Source: Geosiphon pyriformis
Lineage: Eukaryota > Glomeromycota > Glomeromycetes > Archaeosporales > Geosiphonaceae
DNA length: 64,000 bases
Direction of reading: 5' to 3'
Assembly: GCA_016748015.1 (NCBI GenBank)
Contig: JAAOMT010000479.1
Span: 536,888 to 600,887 of the forward strand
Shown: positions 12,142-23,594 of the stretch, one piece after another
Position numbering within the stretch: the first letter of the stretch is position 1
How the letters are laid out: each line of letters starts with the position of its first letter
Notes under the pieces: model-generated
Databases searched by the model: none
The model's input: only the letters and a program-made list of their open reading frames with translations
Told to the model about the DNA's origin: nothing
Translations under genes and position numbers: made by a program

Positions 12142-13444
12142 ATGGCTTTTAATTTACGCAGCAGCAATCGCTTAACTGTGAACACTGATCATAATGGTGC
12201 CACCACAACTACAACTACAAGTGCAACAGTCACTACTCCAACTTCCAACACTACCTCCACCAAACTTATTCAACTTAAGCGCACAAACTCCCCTAATGGA
12301 AACATGGCAACTTCAACTGTTATACTAACACCTACAACACCTGGCGCGGTGTTGGGAAGTGCTGGTGGTGGAGTTGGAGTTGGATACTTTGGCAAGCACC
12401 GTGGGAGTATCGGAGGTGGGGTCGGCGGCGTCGGTATAACTGGTGATGAAAAACAAAACAAAGAAAAAGAGAATGGGAGTAGTGTTGTCGTTAATGCTAC
12501 TGTGGCCAATGGATTGGTGGTTGGGCTGACACGTCAACAATTCACACCAAGTCCGACGAGCGATATTCATCCACTTCATTTTACCTGGGTGTTTTGGTTC
12601 ATGCATCGTACACCTGGCAGTAAAATATTGAATTATGAGAGTTCGATGAAGAAGATTGCAGCCTTTTCTTCGGTGGGTTGAGAATAAATTTCCGGGTACG
12701 GACAATCAAGTTATTCTTCACCACTCGAAAATTTGAAAATTGATCCGATACATTTTTACCTTCATAAAACAAAAAATAATTAGATTGAGGACTTCTGGAA
12801 GGTCTACAGTCATCTTCGGAGGCCCAATGAATTACCAAATATTAGCGATTATCATCTTTTCAAACAGGGTGTCAGGCCTGTGTGGGAGGTAGGTTAAAAT
12901 TGCAACGAAAAATGTGAAAAATTATCTTTACTCAATTAACTGTCTCCTTTAGGATGAAACCAACATTAATGGTGGGAAATGGATTGTTAGATTAAAGAAA
13001 GGGTTGGCTAGCCGATATTGGGAAAGTTTGGTACGCTAACGCCAAGATTTTGTAAACTATCTATCTAAATTCTTTAACCTTTATTTATTGTGTATCATTG
13101 ATTTTGGTTGCTAAAGGTCATGGCGGTCATCGGTGACCAGTTTGATGTTGGGACAGAAATATGTGGAGCGGTTTTGTCTATCCGTAGTTCGGAGGATATC
13201 TTGTCCTTGTGGACTCAATCTGCTAACGAAGGAAGAATTAATAGAAAAATAAGGTTGGGATTTTTTTTGTTATTAAAATGTTTGGTATACTTCAGATTAC
13301 TGAAGTATTCATGACTGATCAATTTTCAGAGATACAATGAAAAGAGTGTTGAGTCTTCCACCGGACACAATTCTGGAATATAAGACGCACAATAATGCAT
13401 TGAAAGATAATTCTAGTTTTAGAAATACTGATGTTTTCCGATGA
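12142..13444 (+). CDS. Class II eIF4E (eIF4E2/4EHP-like) cap-binding protein
   Basis: Five exons: 12142-12672, 12784-12888, 12953-13030, 13117-13253 and 13330-13444, giving 321 aa. After a Thr/Ser- and Gly-rich N-terminal extension of about 140 residues comes the eIF4E fold: HPLHFTWVFWFMHRTPG, FSS joined to IEDFWKVYSHLRRP, GVRPVWED..NINGGKWIVRLKKG, ESLVMAVIGDQFD, EICGAVLSIR and DTMKRVLSLPP...EYKTH. The RTPG insertion after the first strand is the class II (4EHP/nCBP) hallmark. The W of FTW sits at the first cap-stacking position, which is aromatic Y/F in animal 4EHP. The second stacking position (NYESS) is Y, as in class II. Role: binds mRNA 5' caps, typically as a competitor of eIF4F. Confidence 0.92.
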
Positions 13445-13838
13445 ACTATTAAATTCAAAAATCAGAGACACTTGATCTAAGGGATATTCTTTGAATGCCG
13501 AAAATTAAGGCGGAAAAGATTACATTTATCAAGTCATTCAAGAGTGATATTGATAATATAGGGAAATTTAATGGTTTTCCATTACTATGGCTAGTGTATA
13601 AGAAAGTGATCTTGTCTTTTGACCTTTCGATATTTTGCTTGTGATTTATTTCAACGCGATGAAAGTAAAGGGGAATTCTTGCCCATCCTGAGTGGCACGC
13701 TTAGTTGATTAATTATGATTCATGCATCATCCTGGTTTTCATATTTTGAAAACCGGGTGTGTTAATTTGATTGGAAGTACAAATCATTGTGACGTTTAAT
13801 TCTGAATTGTTTCTAGAAAATGTTGAACCTCGGATGGA
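13445..13838. other. Spacer after the eIF4E gene
   Basis: AT-rich 3' flank of the eIF4E-like gene with no gene recognised. It leads into the decayed nuclease relic on the minus strand. Confidence 0.4.
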
Positions 13839-14760
13839 CTGTTACACTTCAATACTAAGCATTGCTATTATTTCCTGCAATGCCTGGAGGAAGATTCTTT
13901 GTATCTGTAAGCTTCGTTTTGGATAATAACAGGGAGCCCTAATTCCTCGGCCTTGCTAATCAGACATTGTCGAAAGCGATAATGCGCCCAACAAGCAGTT
14001 TCCGACCAATTTTTCGTGTAAACTTTCTTGTTTGCGATTTGCCATGTCTAAAGGAGAAATGAAAATGGCATCAAATTTGTGGGTAGAGAATATAACTAAT
14101 TTCCAGTGAATTTCACTTTACAGATATATAATTTTTTTCCGCATCCGAAAAATCGCCTTATCGAGTCGCCGGCCATTTTATTCTTACGTTTTGAGGATAC
14201 TAATAACCTATCCTTTTTGCATAAGAGATCGTCCAAGCACTTGAATAGAATTTTAGCCAATCTTGCCTACATCTTTCATGGGAGAGTACCCTTTAAAAGG
14301 TTTACGGGCCCCGGGATCAATGGAAAATCCTTAATCTAGCCATCCGCTCGGGTCTCGCGATAATAATAGGTGAGCTGGCCATTCGATATTATCTTGTGAG
14401 GAACGGGCCACCTATTATTATGGCTCTTTTTCGAAATGAAGATGCCACAAAGCACGCTTGTCATTATCCACAAGGGTAGTAGGCTTATAACCATGTGTAA
14501 TAAGCATCGACGGATTATGGAAATGAGTGATACAGAAACGGTTCCATGTGGATTTTGAAAATTGCTGTGCACGAATTGTCATTTTTTGTCGCAGATCGAA
14601 ATGATAGAGAGTGCGCTGGTAGACCTTGCCGATTCGCAGTACGTCTACCAATCAATGGTTCATCGATAATATTCGCGGGTCTTTGTAGAATCAGTTTTTT
14701 GTCTTCGTGTTTATTAGCATCTTTTTCTGCCCAAACATCTGTGTGTAAAGCTTAGGCTTA
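13839..14760 (-). pseudogene. Decayed TnpB/Fanzor-like RuvC nuclease
   Basis: Read on the minus strand across several frames, this stretch carries ordered TnpB/Fanzor landmarks. About 14750-14500: RPANIIDEPLIGRR, SFRSATKND. About 14400-14345: NGQLTYYYRE, like the segment before RuvC-I. About 14324-14260: SIDPGARKPFKGYSPMKDVG, the RuvC-I D-P-G-x-R motif, with the Asp codon at 14316-14318. About 14150: IFRMRKKI. About 14080-14040: IHWKL..., FDAIFISPLDMAN. About 13990-13890: HYRFRQCLISKAEELGLPVI then NEAYRYKES, where active members have NEAYTSKTC at the zinc ribbon. Frameshifts and stops break it throughout and the zinc-ribbon cysteines are mostly lost. In this family the protein is an RNA-guided DNA nuclease of IS607/IS605-like elements or eukaryotic Fanzors. 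No tnpA or intact ends were seen. Confidence 0.72.
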
Positions 14761-15672
14761 TCTTTGATGGATTGAGAGTTTATCCAGCCCTATTGTGATG
14801 AACTGATATTGGAATTTTTGGTATAAAAGTGGCAATCTCAACTCCATTAGACAACAGTATTATAAGCAAATCTTGTCAAGCCCAATCATTGCTTTTGAGG
14901 ATAATTTGAATACAATTTCATTAATAATATACAGTTGAAAGTGATAAGCTTTTATGTTTTTTGCTTATTTTTATGCTTTGTTGATGGTAAACAGCTTTCT
15001 TTGGACACAATAAATAAAATATTGTGTTATTTTTCAAAATAAAATATTATTTTTAATTGTAATTATATAATTTAAAGTTGCAATTATGTAATAATTAAAT
15101 ATTACATTAATTGTAACTTGATAAAATATTATTAATTATAAAAATTAAAAGTAAAATTGGCAAAATAATATAAATTAAATTAAAAAAATTTATTATACTT
15201 ATTGTAATACCAAAAATAATACAATAAATACATATATAAAAAAGTTGCATTTAATAAAAATTTTAAAATAATTATAATTTTATCAAATAAATTATTAATA
15301 TTAATAAACATATTTAATTTTTTATAAAATAAAATTAAAAAACCAAAAAATTGTTTTTTATTAAAATTATAACCAATTTATATTTATATTTATTGAGTAA
15401 AGTTCAACTGCTATTTAGTACATAGAACTAAACTAAGTGATTTGAACTAAATACAACTTATGTACTTATTACATGTAACTAGCTACTTAGACCAGACAAA
15501 ACAATACTATAGATCTATACAAATATGTATATTACTACTTAATTCTAAAAAAAAAGACATAGTTTGTGATGACTAAAACTAACAGCAAAAGACTTAATAA
15601 TACCAAGTAACCTAATCATATTATCTAAAAACACAGACACCACACTACAAAATAATCTTAATACCAAGCCAC
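14761..15672. other. AT-rich spacer
   Basis: Extremely AT-rich from about 14990, with no reading frame and no recognised RNA. The right end abuts a decayed LTR. Confidence 0.5.
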
Positions 15673-16418
15673 TGTTACTTATAGAAAAGCATATAAAAAA
15701 ATAGTAGGAAAAACAAATAGACCAATAGAAAAATAATAGTTAAATATGTAAGTACATTACTTAACAATATGAACATTGCTTAAGAAATTATAGCACATTG
15801 CTTAGGAATATAAGCAATCTTATAAAACTCAAATTATGTATATATAACAAGAACATTAAAAGCAGAAAAAACAGAATTGATACCAAGATCTTTTCAATAA
15901 AAAAAACATCTTAGTTAGAATTATCAATATTAATAAATAATTATTCACCATCTAAATCACTCTTCTTATTATTAATACTTTATATTGATAATATCCAATA
16001 CTTGATCATACTAGAACAATAACTTTTGATTATGGCTATTAATAAAATACTAATTTTTATTGTCTTGGTTTAATTTTTTTATTTTTTTTTTCTCTAGTTT
16101 TGTTCTTTGTTGTTTACTAATTAATTAAACATGCAAAGATACTGACATCAGGATATAGCACTGATAAAAAACCCAGGAATAAGAGTAGACACTCATAATT
16201 AAGGATAGCTTACTAGAAGATTGCCGACTACCATGCTAAAAAAAGAATTGATGGAATTGTAATTCTAGAAAGCTACAGATAAAAACAACACTTGAATTTC
16301 TGTCTATTATACAAAAAACTCAACCAAAATTTTCAGATATTACCAATTAAATCTGTTATTAAGCACTAAGTTATGAATTTGTTATTTAATTTAAAACTCC
16401 AAATAATCATCTATAACA
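15673..16418 (+). repeat. Degenerate solo LTR, family E1
   Basis: Begins TGTTAC and ends ATAACA. It shares the diagnostic U3/R string GAACAATAAC(T)TTTTGATTATGGCTATT (cf. 24004-24034), and the tail (GCACTAAGTTATG...ATAACA) matches the end of the intact E1 LTRs. It is 746 bp against 869 bp for intact copies, with heavy sequence decay. No internal region lies on either side. Confidence 0.6.
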
Positions 16419-16419
16419 C

Positions 16420-16961
16420 TGTTACTTATAAAATATAGAAGATATATTAGCATATAAATTAACCAATCAGAAGTAGCCATAATAAATAAGAAATTCCAGG
16501 ATTCCTCTAAAAGAAATTGCAGGATTCCAGGAATTTCAAGATTCTTGTACAAAAAATTCCAGGATTTCTCTTAAAGGAATTGCAGGATTTCAAGAATTCC
16601 AAGATTCTTGGTGTGAAAAATTGAGAAATTGAGGAATCTCAATTATATATATATATTAGTAGTATTAGAAGTAAAAAAGAGAGACCTCTAAGTTTAGATT
16701 TGATCTAAACAACCTTCTACATCATAAATATCAATAAATAATTATTCACTATCTTAATCCACTTTCTACTATCAACACTTCATATTGAGAGTAATTAATA
16801 CTTAACCACACTAGAACAATAACTCTTGATTATGGCTATTGACAAAATACTAATGTGTATATTGCCTTAGTTTATTTTTTTTATTTTTTTTTATTTTTTT
16901 TTCTTGCTTTATTTTCTTTGTTAACTTGATTAAAAAAATATACATGCAGAAATACTGTTAT
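16420..16961 (+). repeat. Truncated LTR, family E1
   Basis: Starts TGTTAC one base after the preceding LTR and carries the GGATTCC/GGAATT repeats, the TATATATATA box region and the GATTATGGCTATTGAC block of E1 LTRs. It breaks off at 16961, exactly where the minus-strand LTR of copy D begins. Its missing 3' part is not found on the far side of copy D. Confidence 0.6.
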
Positions 16962-17754
16962 TGTTACAGGTGACAATTTCTGGTGTTGGATTAAATAACA
17001 AACTCATAATTTGGTGCTCAAAGCTATTCTCATTGTCAATGATCTAAAAGTTTGGTATCTGAAGGTTTTGTATCTGAAGGATTTGGTTGAGTTCTTTGTA
17101 TAATGGACAGAGATTCAATGGTGATAGTTTTATCTGTAGCTTCCCAAAATCACAGTTTTGTCAATTTTTTTTTCAGCTTGATGGCCAGTATTCCTCCTAG
17201 TAAGCTATTCTCAATCGAGTGTTCTACTCTTATTTCTGGATCTTTTACCAGTCACATTTATCCTGACGTCAGTGCTTCATACATTAATCCTCAATAGAGT
17301 TAGTAAACAACAATAAAATTAAAGCAGAAAATAAAGAAAAGAAAAGGAAATAAAGAAAGAAAAAAAATAAGCCAAGGTGATTTGCAAGTTAGTATTTTGT
17401 CAATAGCTGTGATCAAGAGCTATTGTTTTAGTGTGGTTAAGTGCCAATTACTATCAACACTTTATGTTGATAGTAGAAATGGATTTGAGATAACAAATAA
17501 TTATTTATTGTGATTTGAAGAGTTGCTTAGATTAAATCTAAACTAAGAGGTCTGTCTTTTCAGTTTCTAATCCTACTACTATATATACATAATTGAGATT
17601 CCTCAATTCCTTAATTCTTTACAACAGGAATCCTGGAATTCTTGGAATTCTGCAATTCCTGAGAGAAATCCTGGAATTCCACATTTTATTATGTCTACTT
17701 TTGATTGGTTAATAACTATGCTAATATATATTCCCTATATTTCTATAAGTAATA
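16962..17754 (-). repeat. 3' LTR of Ty3-type element copy D (family E1)
   Basis: Reads on the minus strand from a degenerate TGTTAC/TATTAC end at 17754 to GTCACCTGTAACA at 16962. It matches the LTR at 46981-47819 in order and content: GGAATTCC repeats, TATA box, inverted dyad around the TATCAACAC...GTTGATAG block. It is the downstream LTR of the minus-strand element. Confidence 0.8.
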
Positions 17755-17756
17755 TT

Positions 17757-17769
17757 ATTCCCTTCTTTT
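17757..17769 (-). other. Polypurine tract of copy D
   Basis: On the minus strand this reads as an A/G run (AAAAGAAGGGAAT) directly before the 3' LTR, the expected primer site for plus-strand DNA synthesis. Copy B has the matching tract AAAAAGAGGGAA. Confidence 0.55.
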
Positions 17770-17774
17770 AATAT

Positions 17775-18440
17775 TGAGCTCTGTTAAAATCTAACTCTGT
17801 TAATTCCCCTTTTTAAAGTATTTTCTGAATTTCATTTTCAAGAATTATTTGTGTTATTTGAGTCTGTAATTCTTCAAATTAAGCATTGGTGATCTTTCTT
17901 AATTGATTACTGGTAACCATGTCCATTGCTTTGTTAAGTAAGATTTCTGGTTGATCCTGAAATGCTGTGTGTATTCGGTATATAGCTCGAGCCTGTGTGA
18001 ATAAGTTGTTCTTTCCCACAAAATGTTCTAATTATTGTAGTATTCTGGTATCGAATAATTGCTTTGTTTATCTGTATATAGATTCTGGATATTTACGTGT
18101 TGTTCCAAGTAAAAATAACAATAGTTTCTTGGAAATTGTGGTATCCACCAATTCCAAGTTTCTTTAGTTAACTCTTAGTATAGTGACTTTTTTAATGACT
18201 TTTTTATTGCTAATTTTACTTTTGCCATGATTTTGTCAATGGTATTTTTTGTTTTCTTCTGTGTTTTATGTGGCAATGTTTTTTTAGTGTCTTGATATCA
18301 GATGGTTTGTTGATTAATTGTAATTTCCATCTGTTGGTGTTAAATCAATTGAAAGAGTTGTTGTGCTAGTAAGTGGATTTTGTCTGTAATTTTCATTTTA
18401 CTGATATTTCTTGTTGTGTCTACCATGTCTTTATATATTC
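17775..18440 (-). pseudogene. Decayed 3' ORF (ORF3) of copy D
   Basis: Frameshifted counterpart of the ORF3 at 42079-42709 of copy B: the minus strand still reads DKIMAKVKLAIKK, ELTKETWNWW.PQFPRNYC and YLEQHVNIQNLY. Function unknown. It lies between integrase and the polypurine tract. Confidence 0.6.
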
Positions 18441-18455
18441 TTTTGATGGATTAAT

Positions 18456-19448
18456 TTATGTATTGTTGTCAATGATGATGATTGATTCCAGATCTTGTGG
18501 AATCTCTTCTGGTTGGACTAATATTTTCTGTACTCCTAATTGTGGAATATTACTGGTAGATAGTAGTGTGATGTTGTGGTATGGTTTCAGTTGATCTCTA
18601 TGTGCTGCTTTGGTTAAAATTTTGTTATCCAGTCTTAATTTGTAAGTTCCATTCCCTAGAATTTTTTCTATGTGAAATAGTCCATCCCATTTGGGGTCAA
18701 ATTTTCCACTCCATTGTTTTTCCACTTTGGTACAATGTAAGAGTACTTTGTCTTCAATCTTGAATTCAACTGATTTGTTTGATAGTTGATTATTATGTCT
18801 TTTTTTTTGTTTTTTTTGTGACTTTTGTATGTTATCAGCTGCTCTTTTTTGTTTGTTTTCCAATGTTTCCATTAAGTCATATGTTCTTCTCAACAAGATT
18901 TCCTGGAAATTTTTTTCTGTTATTGGTTCAGTTGGATATGTGTTAACCTCTATCTCCACTGGTAATGTTGCTGTTCTACTATATACCAATTCAAACAGTG
19001 TTGCTTGTGTAGTGTCTTGTTTTATTGTCCGATAAGCAAATAATACTGATGGTATCAACAAATCCCAATCATTCTGGTTTTTTTGGCTGAGCTTAGCTAT
19101 TGCTTCACACAATGTTCTATTGAATCTTTTGACTAATCCGTTGGTTTGTGAATGATATGGTAATGATAATGGTCTCTTAATTCCGAATCTTTGGCTCAAT
19201 TTTGTTAATGTTCTGTTTACAAAATGCGTTCTTTGATCTGATAATAATTCTTTTGGACATCCATGTCGACAAATCAATTCCTGATAAACAAATTTGGCAA
19301 TGGATTCTGCATCCACTCTTTGAATTGCTTTCACCTCTGGCCATTTAGTGAGATAATCTATGACTACTGCTATGTATCTGTTTCCTCTGTTAGTAATTGT
19401 TAATGGTCCAACTAAATCAATTCCAATACAGTCAAATGGTTGTCCCAC
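18456..19448 (-). CDS. Integrase domain of copy D
   Basis: A 330-codon open frame starting GQPFDCIGIDLVGPLTI. It carries the rve core: Asp in GIDLVGPL and Asp in LLSDQRTHF. The third catalytic residue is changed, as VKRFNRTL replaces VERFNRTL of copy B, so E is K. The C-terminal DNA-binding part contains KVEKQWSGKFDPKWDG and the GNGTYKL segment typical of Ty3-type integrases. The preceding zinc-binding HHCC part lies in broken frames around 19490-19640. Inactive as it stands because of E to K; otherwise remarkably open. Confidence 0.88.
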   Translation of the reverse strand: MGQPFDCIGIDLVGPLTITNRGNRYIAVVIDYLTKWPEVKAIQRVDAESIAKFVYQELICRHGCPKELLSDQRTHFVNRTLTKLSQRFGIKRPLSLPYHSQTNGLVKRFNRTLCEAIAKLSQKNQNDWDLLIPSVLFAYRTIKQDTTQATLFELVYSRTATLPVEIEVNTYPTEPITEKNFQEILLRRTYDLMETLENKQKRAADNIQKSQKKQKKRHNNQLSNKSVEFKIEDKVLLHCTKVEKQWSGKFDPKWDGLFHIEKILGNGTYKLRLDNKILTKAAHRDQLKPYHNITLLSTSNIPQLGVQKILVQPEEIPQDLESIIIIDNNT

Positions 19449-19499
19449 TTTGATTGGTTTTAATGGTTTACTGGGTTTTGTTCCTTCTTTTCGCTAACA

Positions 19500-21180
19500 A
19501 GTGTCACAATTTTGAACATATTAGATGATGTCTGGATACATTGATGACCAATAGTATTTTTTTCTGGTTCTTTCCATGGTTGCTTCTTTGTGAAAGTGTC
19601 CTGCTGTTGGATGTGAGTGTATGTTAAATAATATTGTCTCTTTTTTTGGCTCTGTAATTACTCTGGTTGGTTGATCTAGATCTCTTCTATTTTTCTAATA
19701 AAGTATATTTTGGTGAGTGATAAAATATTTTGATTGTTGTTTTATACTTTTTCGTTCTATTTGAAATAAATTTTTCTTGAACTGTTGAGTGTTTATATAA
19801 TATTAGAGTTGTTGATATTTTTGTATGTTCATCTTTTGTTATATTTTTTGTTGGTATTGTTCTGGTTTTGTTGTATTTTTGGGTTGAAATATTCTTAGAT
19901 TTGTCTTATTCACAACAAATCATTAGCATTTCCATTGTCTTTTCCTTTCTTATAGTGTATAGTATAAGTATATTGTGATAGTGCCATTTTCTATCTGAAT
20001 TGGTGGCCGTCATCAAATTTTTGCTTTTGAAGTGATGTTAACCCTTTATGATCTGTGTATATATCAAACTTTTGGCTCAAGTATTCGTTCCACTTCATGA
20101 CTGCCCAATAGATTGCTAAATTTTCTAGTTCTGGTGTTCCATAGTTCTTTTCGGCTGGTGTTAGACCTCAGCTGGCATATGTTACTGAATGTTCTCTGCC
20201 GTCTGGTCCCTTTTGAGATAGTACTGCTCCCAATGCTTGGTCTGATGCATCAGTAGTAATAATGAATGGTTTATTGTGATCTGAGTAAATTAGTATTAGA
20301 GCTTAAATGAGTTTTCTTTTCAGAATATCAAAAGCTTTTTGTTGACTTTCTGTTCATTCATATTTGGTATTCTTGGTTTGCAGATTATTGAGTGGTTGAG
20401 CTATCTTTGAAAAGTTCTTTATAAAGCATTAATAATAGCTTGCGAATCCCAAGAATGATTTCAATTCAGTCATATTGGTTGGTACTGGAAAGTTCTTTAC
20501 TATCTCTATTTTCTCTGGATCCATTTTGATGCCATCTTTGCTGACTATGTGTTCCAAGAATTTTAGTTCTGTTTTGCCGAAGAAGCACTTTGTTGCATTT
20601 AACTTTAGTCCTGCTCTTCTTAGCCTTTCGAACACTTGTTGAAGATGATAAAGATGATCATCAAATGTTTTTGAGAATACATTGATGTCATCCAAGTATA
20701 CAACTACTGATTTCCACAATAAGCCAGTATAAACAATTTTTATTAGCCATTGGAAAGTGGCTGGGGCATTGGTTAAGCCAAAGAGCATTACTTCAAATTC
20801 AAAATTCTCTTCTCTAGTAATGAATGCCATCTTCTTCTTGTCAGCTGGATCCATGACTATTTGTTAGTAACTACTGTCTAAGTCTAATGTTGAGAACCAT
20901 TTGTTTCTGCCAAAAGTGTCAAACAATTCTTGTATTCTTGGGGTTGGATAGCTGTCTCCATGAGTTACACTATTGAGTTTCTTGTAGTCTACACAAAATC
21001 AGATTTTTCCATTCTTCTTATGGATGAGTACTACTAGTAATGACCATGAACTCATTAATGGCTGAATTAGCCTATTGTCAAGCATTCGATTGATTTCTTG
21101 ATGGATGATTTCATGGCTGGCTGGTAGCACTCTGTATGCTCTTTGTTTGATCAGCATTGTATCTCCAGTTTTGATCTGGT
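19500..21180 (-). pseudogene. Reverse transcriptase / RNase H of copy D
   Basis: The longest clean part is 20854-20429: FEFEVMLFGLTNAPATF, then the intact catalytic VVVYLDDINVFSKT, and LKSFLGFASYY. Upstream minus-strand sequence (20870-21180) gives the fingers/palm region with stops. Downstream (20430-19960) gives ITTDASDQALGAVLSQKGPD and IYTDHKGLTSLQ of RNase H, also with stops. Several of the stops, for example FASYY followed by TAA, are one transition away from the sense codon in copy B. Confidence 0.85.
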
Positions 21181-22369
21181 GTTAGATGATGTCAGTTCGG
21201 CCAAACTCATTTTCACTGGCAAAAATGTCATTGAAATTGTTAAGCAACATCTTGAGCTGCATACGTTGGAGTGAGTCTAAGTTTCCTATGTTCATTTGTT
21301 CCAATTGTTCTGGTTGGAGCAAATAACATTTGCTTTGTCTGTATATTGTTTGTAATGTGATATTAACATATCCACAAAGTTGTGGAAAGTCTGGAATGGT
21401 GCTTGGTGGTTGATCCTCTATTTCAGTACTTAAGTATCTAATGGTGGTTCTGGCTGGTATTACTATAATATTTCTTGTGTTATTATAGATGGGAATTTTG
21501 ATGTAGTTGTAATCTTTGGCTGGTATATGGAGATTGATGAGTCCAATCTCTTCTGATTCACAAAGAGTTGGTTTTGCTTCAAAAATCTGATTCTGTTCTT
21601 TTACTTTCTGGTTTATTCTTACCATGTACTGGCCATATGGTGGAATAGAAATTACTTGACCCATTGAGATAATTTTTTCTTGGTTAACAATTTTTTCTTC
21701 TGCCATATTGACTGGTACATCTATTCTATTCATTGATCCAAATCCCTGCATTCCTCTTGTTGTTATCTCTAATTCCTCCTTATTTCCTATTGACACTAAT
21801 TGGGCTATTTTAACTAGAGACAAGAATATTGCCTGTGTTATCTTTTCATTTGGCTCTATAATATAAGTCTTTTCTGAGTCATTTTGTAGCATAGCAATAA
21901 TATTTTTTATGTATTCTGCATCAATTATTCCTCCTTTGATGTTTATCCCTCTTTTTGCTAAACTACTCCTAAATGCTAGTTGAACTATTGTTGTTGTTAG
22001 AATTTTTAAAGCTACTTTCAGATCAATGCAGGTGTGTGAATGTGGTTCCAATTTGATGGCATCTTTTCCAGGATATTTCAGATCAAATCCTGCATTGGTA
22101 TCATACACATGTTCTGACATGATACCTTTATTATTGTTACTATACCATTTGAGTTCCTGCTCTTTAAAGAAATCAGAAAGCACTATGTATATTTTGGGGT
22201 TCAAGTTGGAGTCTGAATCATAGATTTTCTCATTGCCATATTGCGCAGAGCTGGAACCAGTGTTTTCGTCATCTTCGTTGTTAGAGTTAAAATCAGGATT
22301 GAACATTGATTCTGATTTCGATGTGCAGCTGCTGATTGGTTCTTTTTCCTTGGGGATTGTGTAGATCAT
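21181..22369 (-). CDS. dUTPase domain plus linker of copy D polyprotein
   Basis: A 395-codon open frame. After an acidic/Ser-rich linker it shows five ordered dUTPase motifs: motif 1 DTNAGFDLKYP, motif 2 FRSSLAKRG, motif 3 GGIIDAEYIKNI, motif 4 region PNEKITQAIF, motif 5 RGMQGFGSMNR. The remaining about 170 residues are a conserved linker of unknown role that runs into the RT (FNDIFASENEFGRTDII). dUTPase hydrolyses dUTP to dUMP and limits uracil incorporation in cDNA. Motif 3 has E where the family has G (A-E-Y for A-G-Y), and motif 5 has MN for TG, so activity is doubtful. This part is fully open in copy D. Confidence 0.88.
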
Positions 22370-23110
22370 ACATGGTGATGGATTGTAGATGAGGTTACAC
22401 TCATTACAATACTGAAAGTTATATGAAATTAAACAGTAGTCACATAATCGAGTGTTTAGCTGTGCTAACTGCTCTTTTTGTTTTTCTCTTGTGAGTGCTA
22501 GTCATTGGTAATATTTGTGGAATTTCTTAGGATTGTCCTCAATATTGCCAAAAACATTGAACATTGCAACATATTCTGGCTTTGAGAGGGATAATGGATT
22601 GGTTTTGATTTCCCGCAACTCGCTAACTGTAGCTCCTTCTGCCATTGCATATGCCATTCTTCAGATCTCATGTTCATCATGTGGGTAGTCTTCCAGATGT
22701 CTTAAGGCTTGTTTCCATGCATTGTCGATTGAGATCCCTTTCTGTACCCAATTGTTTATTAGGATTGTGTACTGGCATGTTTCATCACATGTTTCTTTTC
22801 ATCCTGGAATGTCATTTTACATTCCTTTGTCTAGAAGCATTTCTTCGCATGCTAGACATGACGTATTGTCTTATTTTTCTACTTTTGGTGGTTGGTCATT
22901 GTGTTCAATGACATATGGGTGACAATAGTATCATGTTGCTGTTTGCCAATTTTCATCATTGCCACAACATGCACCCATTGCCGATAATTTCTTGCCACAT
23001 GTAACGCATATAAGTTTAGGTTGACAGTAGGTGGTCTGAGATTGTATAGAATATGAGACATATGTAGGAGTGATAGATTGTGCTGGCTCTTTTTTTTGTT
23101 TCTTCCCTTT
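22370..23110 (-). pseudogene. Cys-rich module between protease and dUTPase, copy D
   Basis: On the minus strand: LICVTCGKKLSAMGACCG, then SCLACEEMLLDK, CDETCQYTILI, and finally LCDYCLISYNFQYCNECNLI. That is at least four CxxC-type pairs with a His-containing spacer. The same pairs recur in order in copy B (27588-28235). Interpreted as a zinc-binding module of unknown function. Stops interrupt it here. Confidence 0.6.
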
Positions 23111-23594
23111 TCCTTTTTCTTCTCAAGTCCATTCTGTGGTTGGTTCGTTTTGGCTGTGATCATTCCAAGATCTCTGATTTGTTCCCCAAGTAAGTTCTTC
23201 TTCCTCTTTCTTTTTCTCTTTGTTGTCCCATGAAAGTATAGATGGCAGTTTATTGTGGTTGACATTGGCTTATGAAACCTGATATGCTTTTCATGTTGGT
23301 TTCTTTGTTTCCTCCTCAAGTTCAATCAGTGGCTGTGAGTTAGTTGGTTTAAAGTGGCTGTATACTGCTGGTGCCCAAGTATGTTGACTGTTTTGGCTCA
23401 GTTGGAGCTCTTATGTCATCCAATCAAGTATGGCATTTGTTTTGGATAGCCAATCATTTCCAACAAGAGCTTGGTACTGAGTGGCTTCCATCACAAGAAC
23501 TTTGATGGATACTGTGATGCTGTTAATTTCAATAGGTAGGTTGTCTATTTCACCTATTGGAGTTTTGATCACTCTATCAGCTGTGATTATATGC
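23111..23594 (-). pseudogene. C-terminal part of protease region, copy D
   Basis: Minus-strand reading KVLVMEATQYQALVGNDWL matches the C-terminal flap of the retropepsin in copy B. The N-terminal half of the protease with the active site is at 43596-43966, on the other side of inserted element B. Confidence 0.7.
23591..23594. repeat. Target-site duplication of element B (left)
   Basis: ATGC immediately before the TGTTAC end of the 5' LTR, repeated at 43592-43595 just after the 3' LTR. Four-base duplications fit this element type (4-5 bp in Ty3 elements). Confidence 0.75.

Noticed and set aside
22645-22922. Plus-strand ORFs within copy D
   Set aside because: Antisense of the Cys-rich module of the minus-strand polyprotein.
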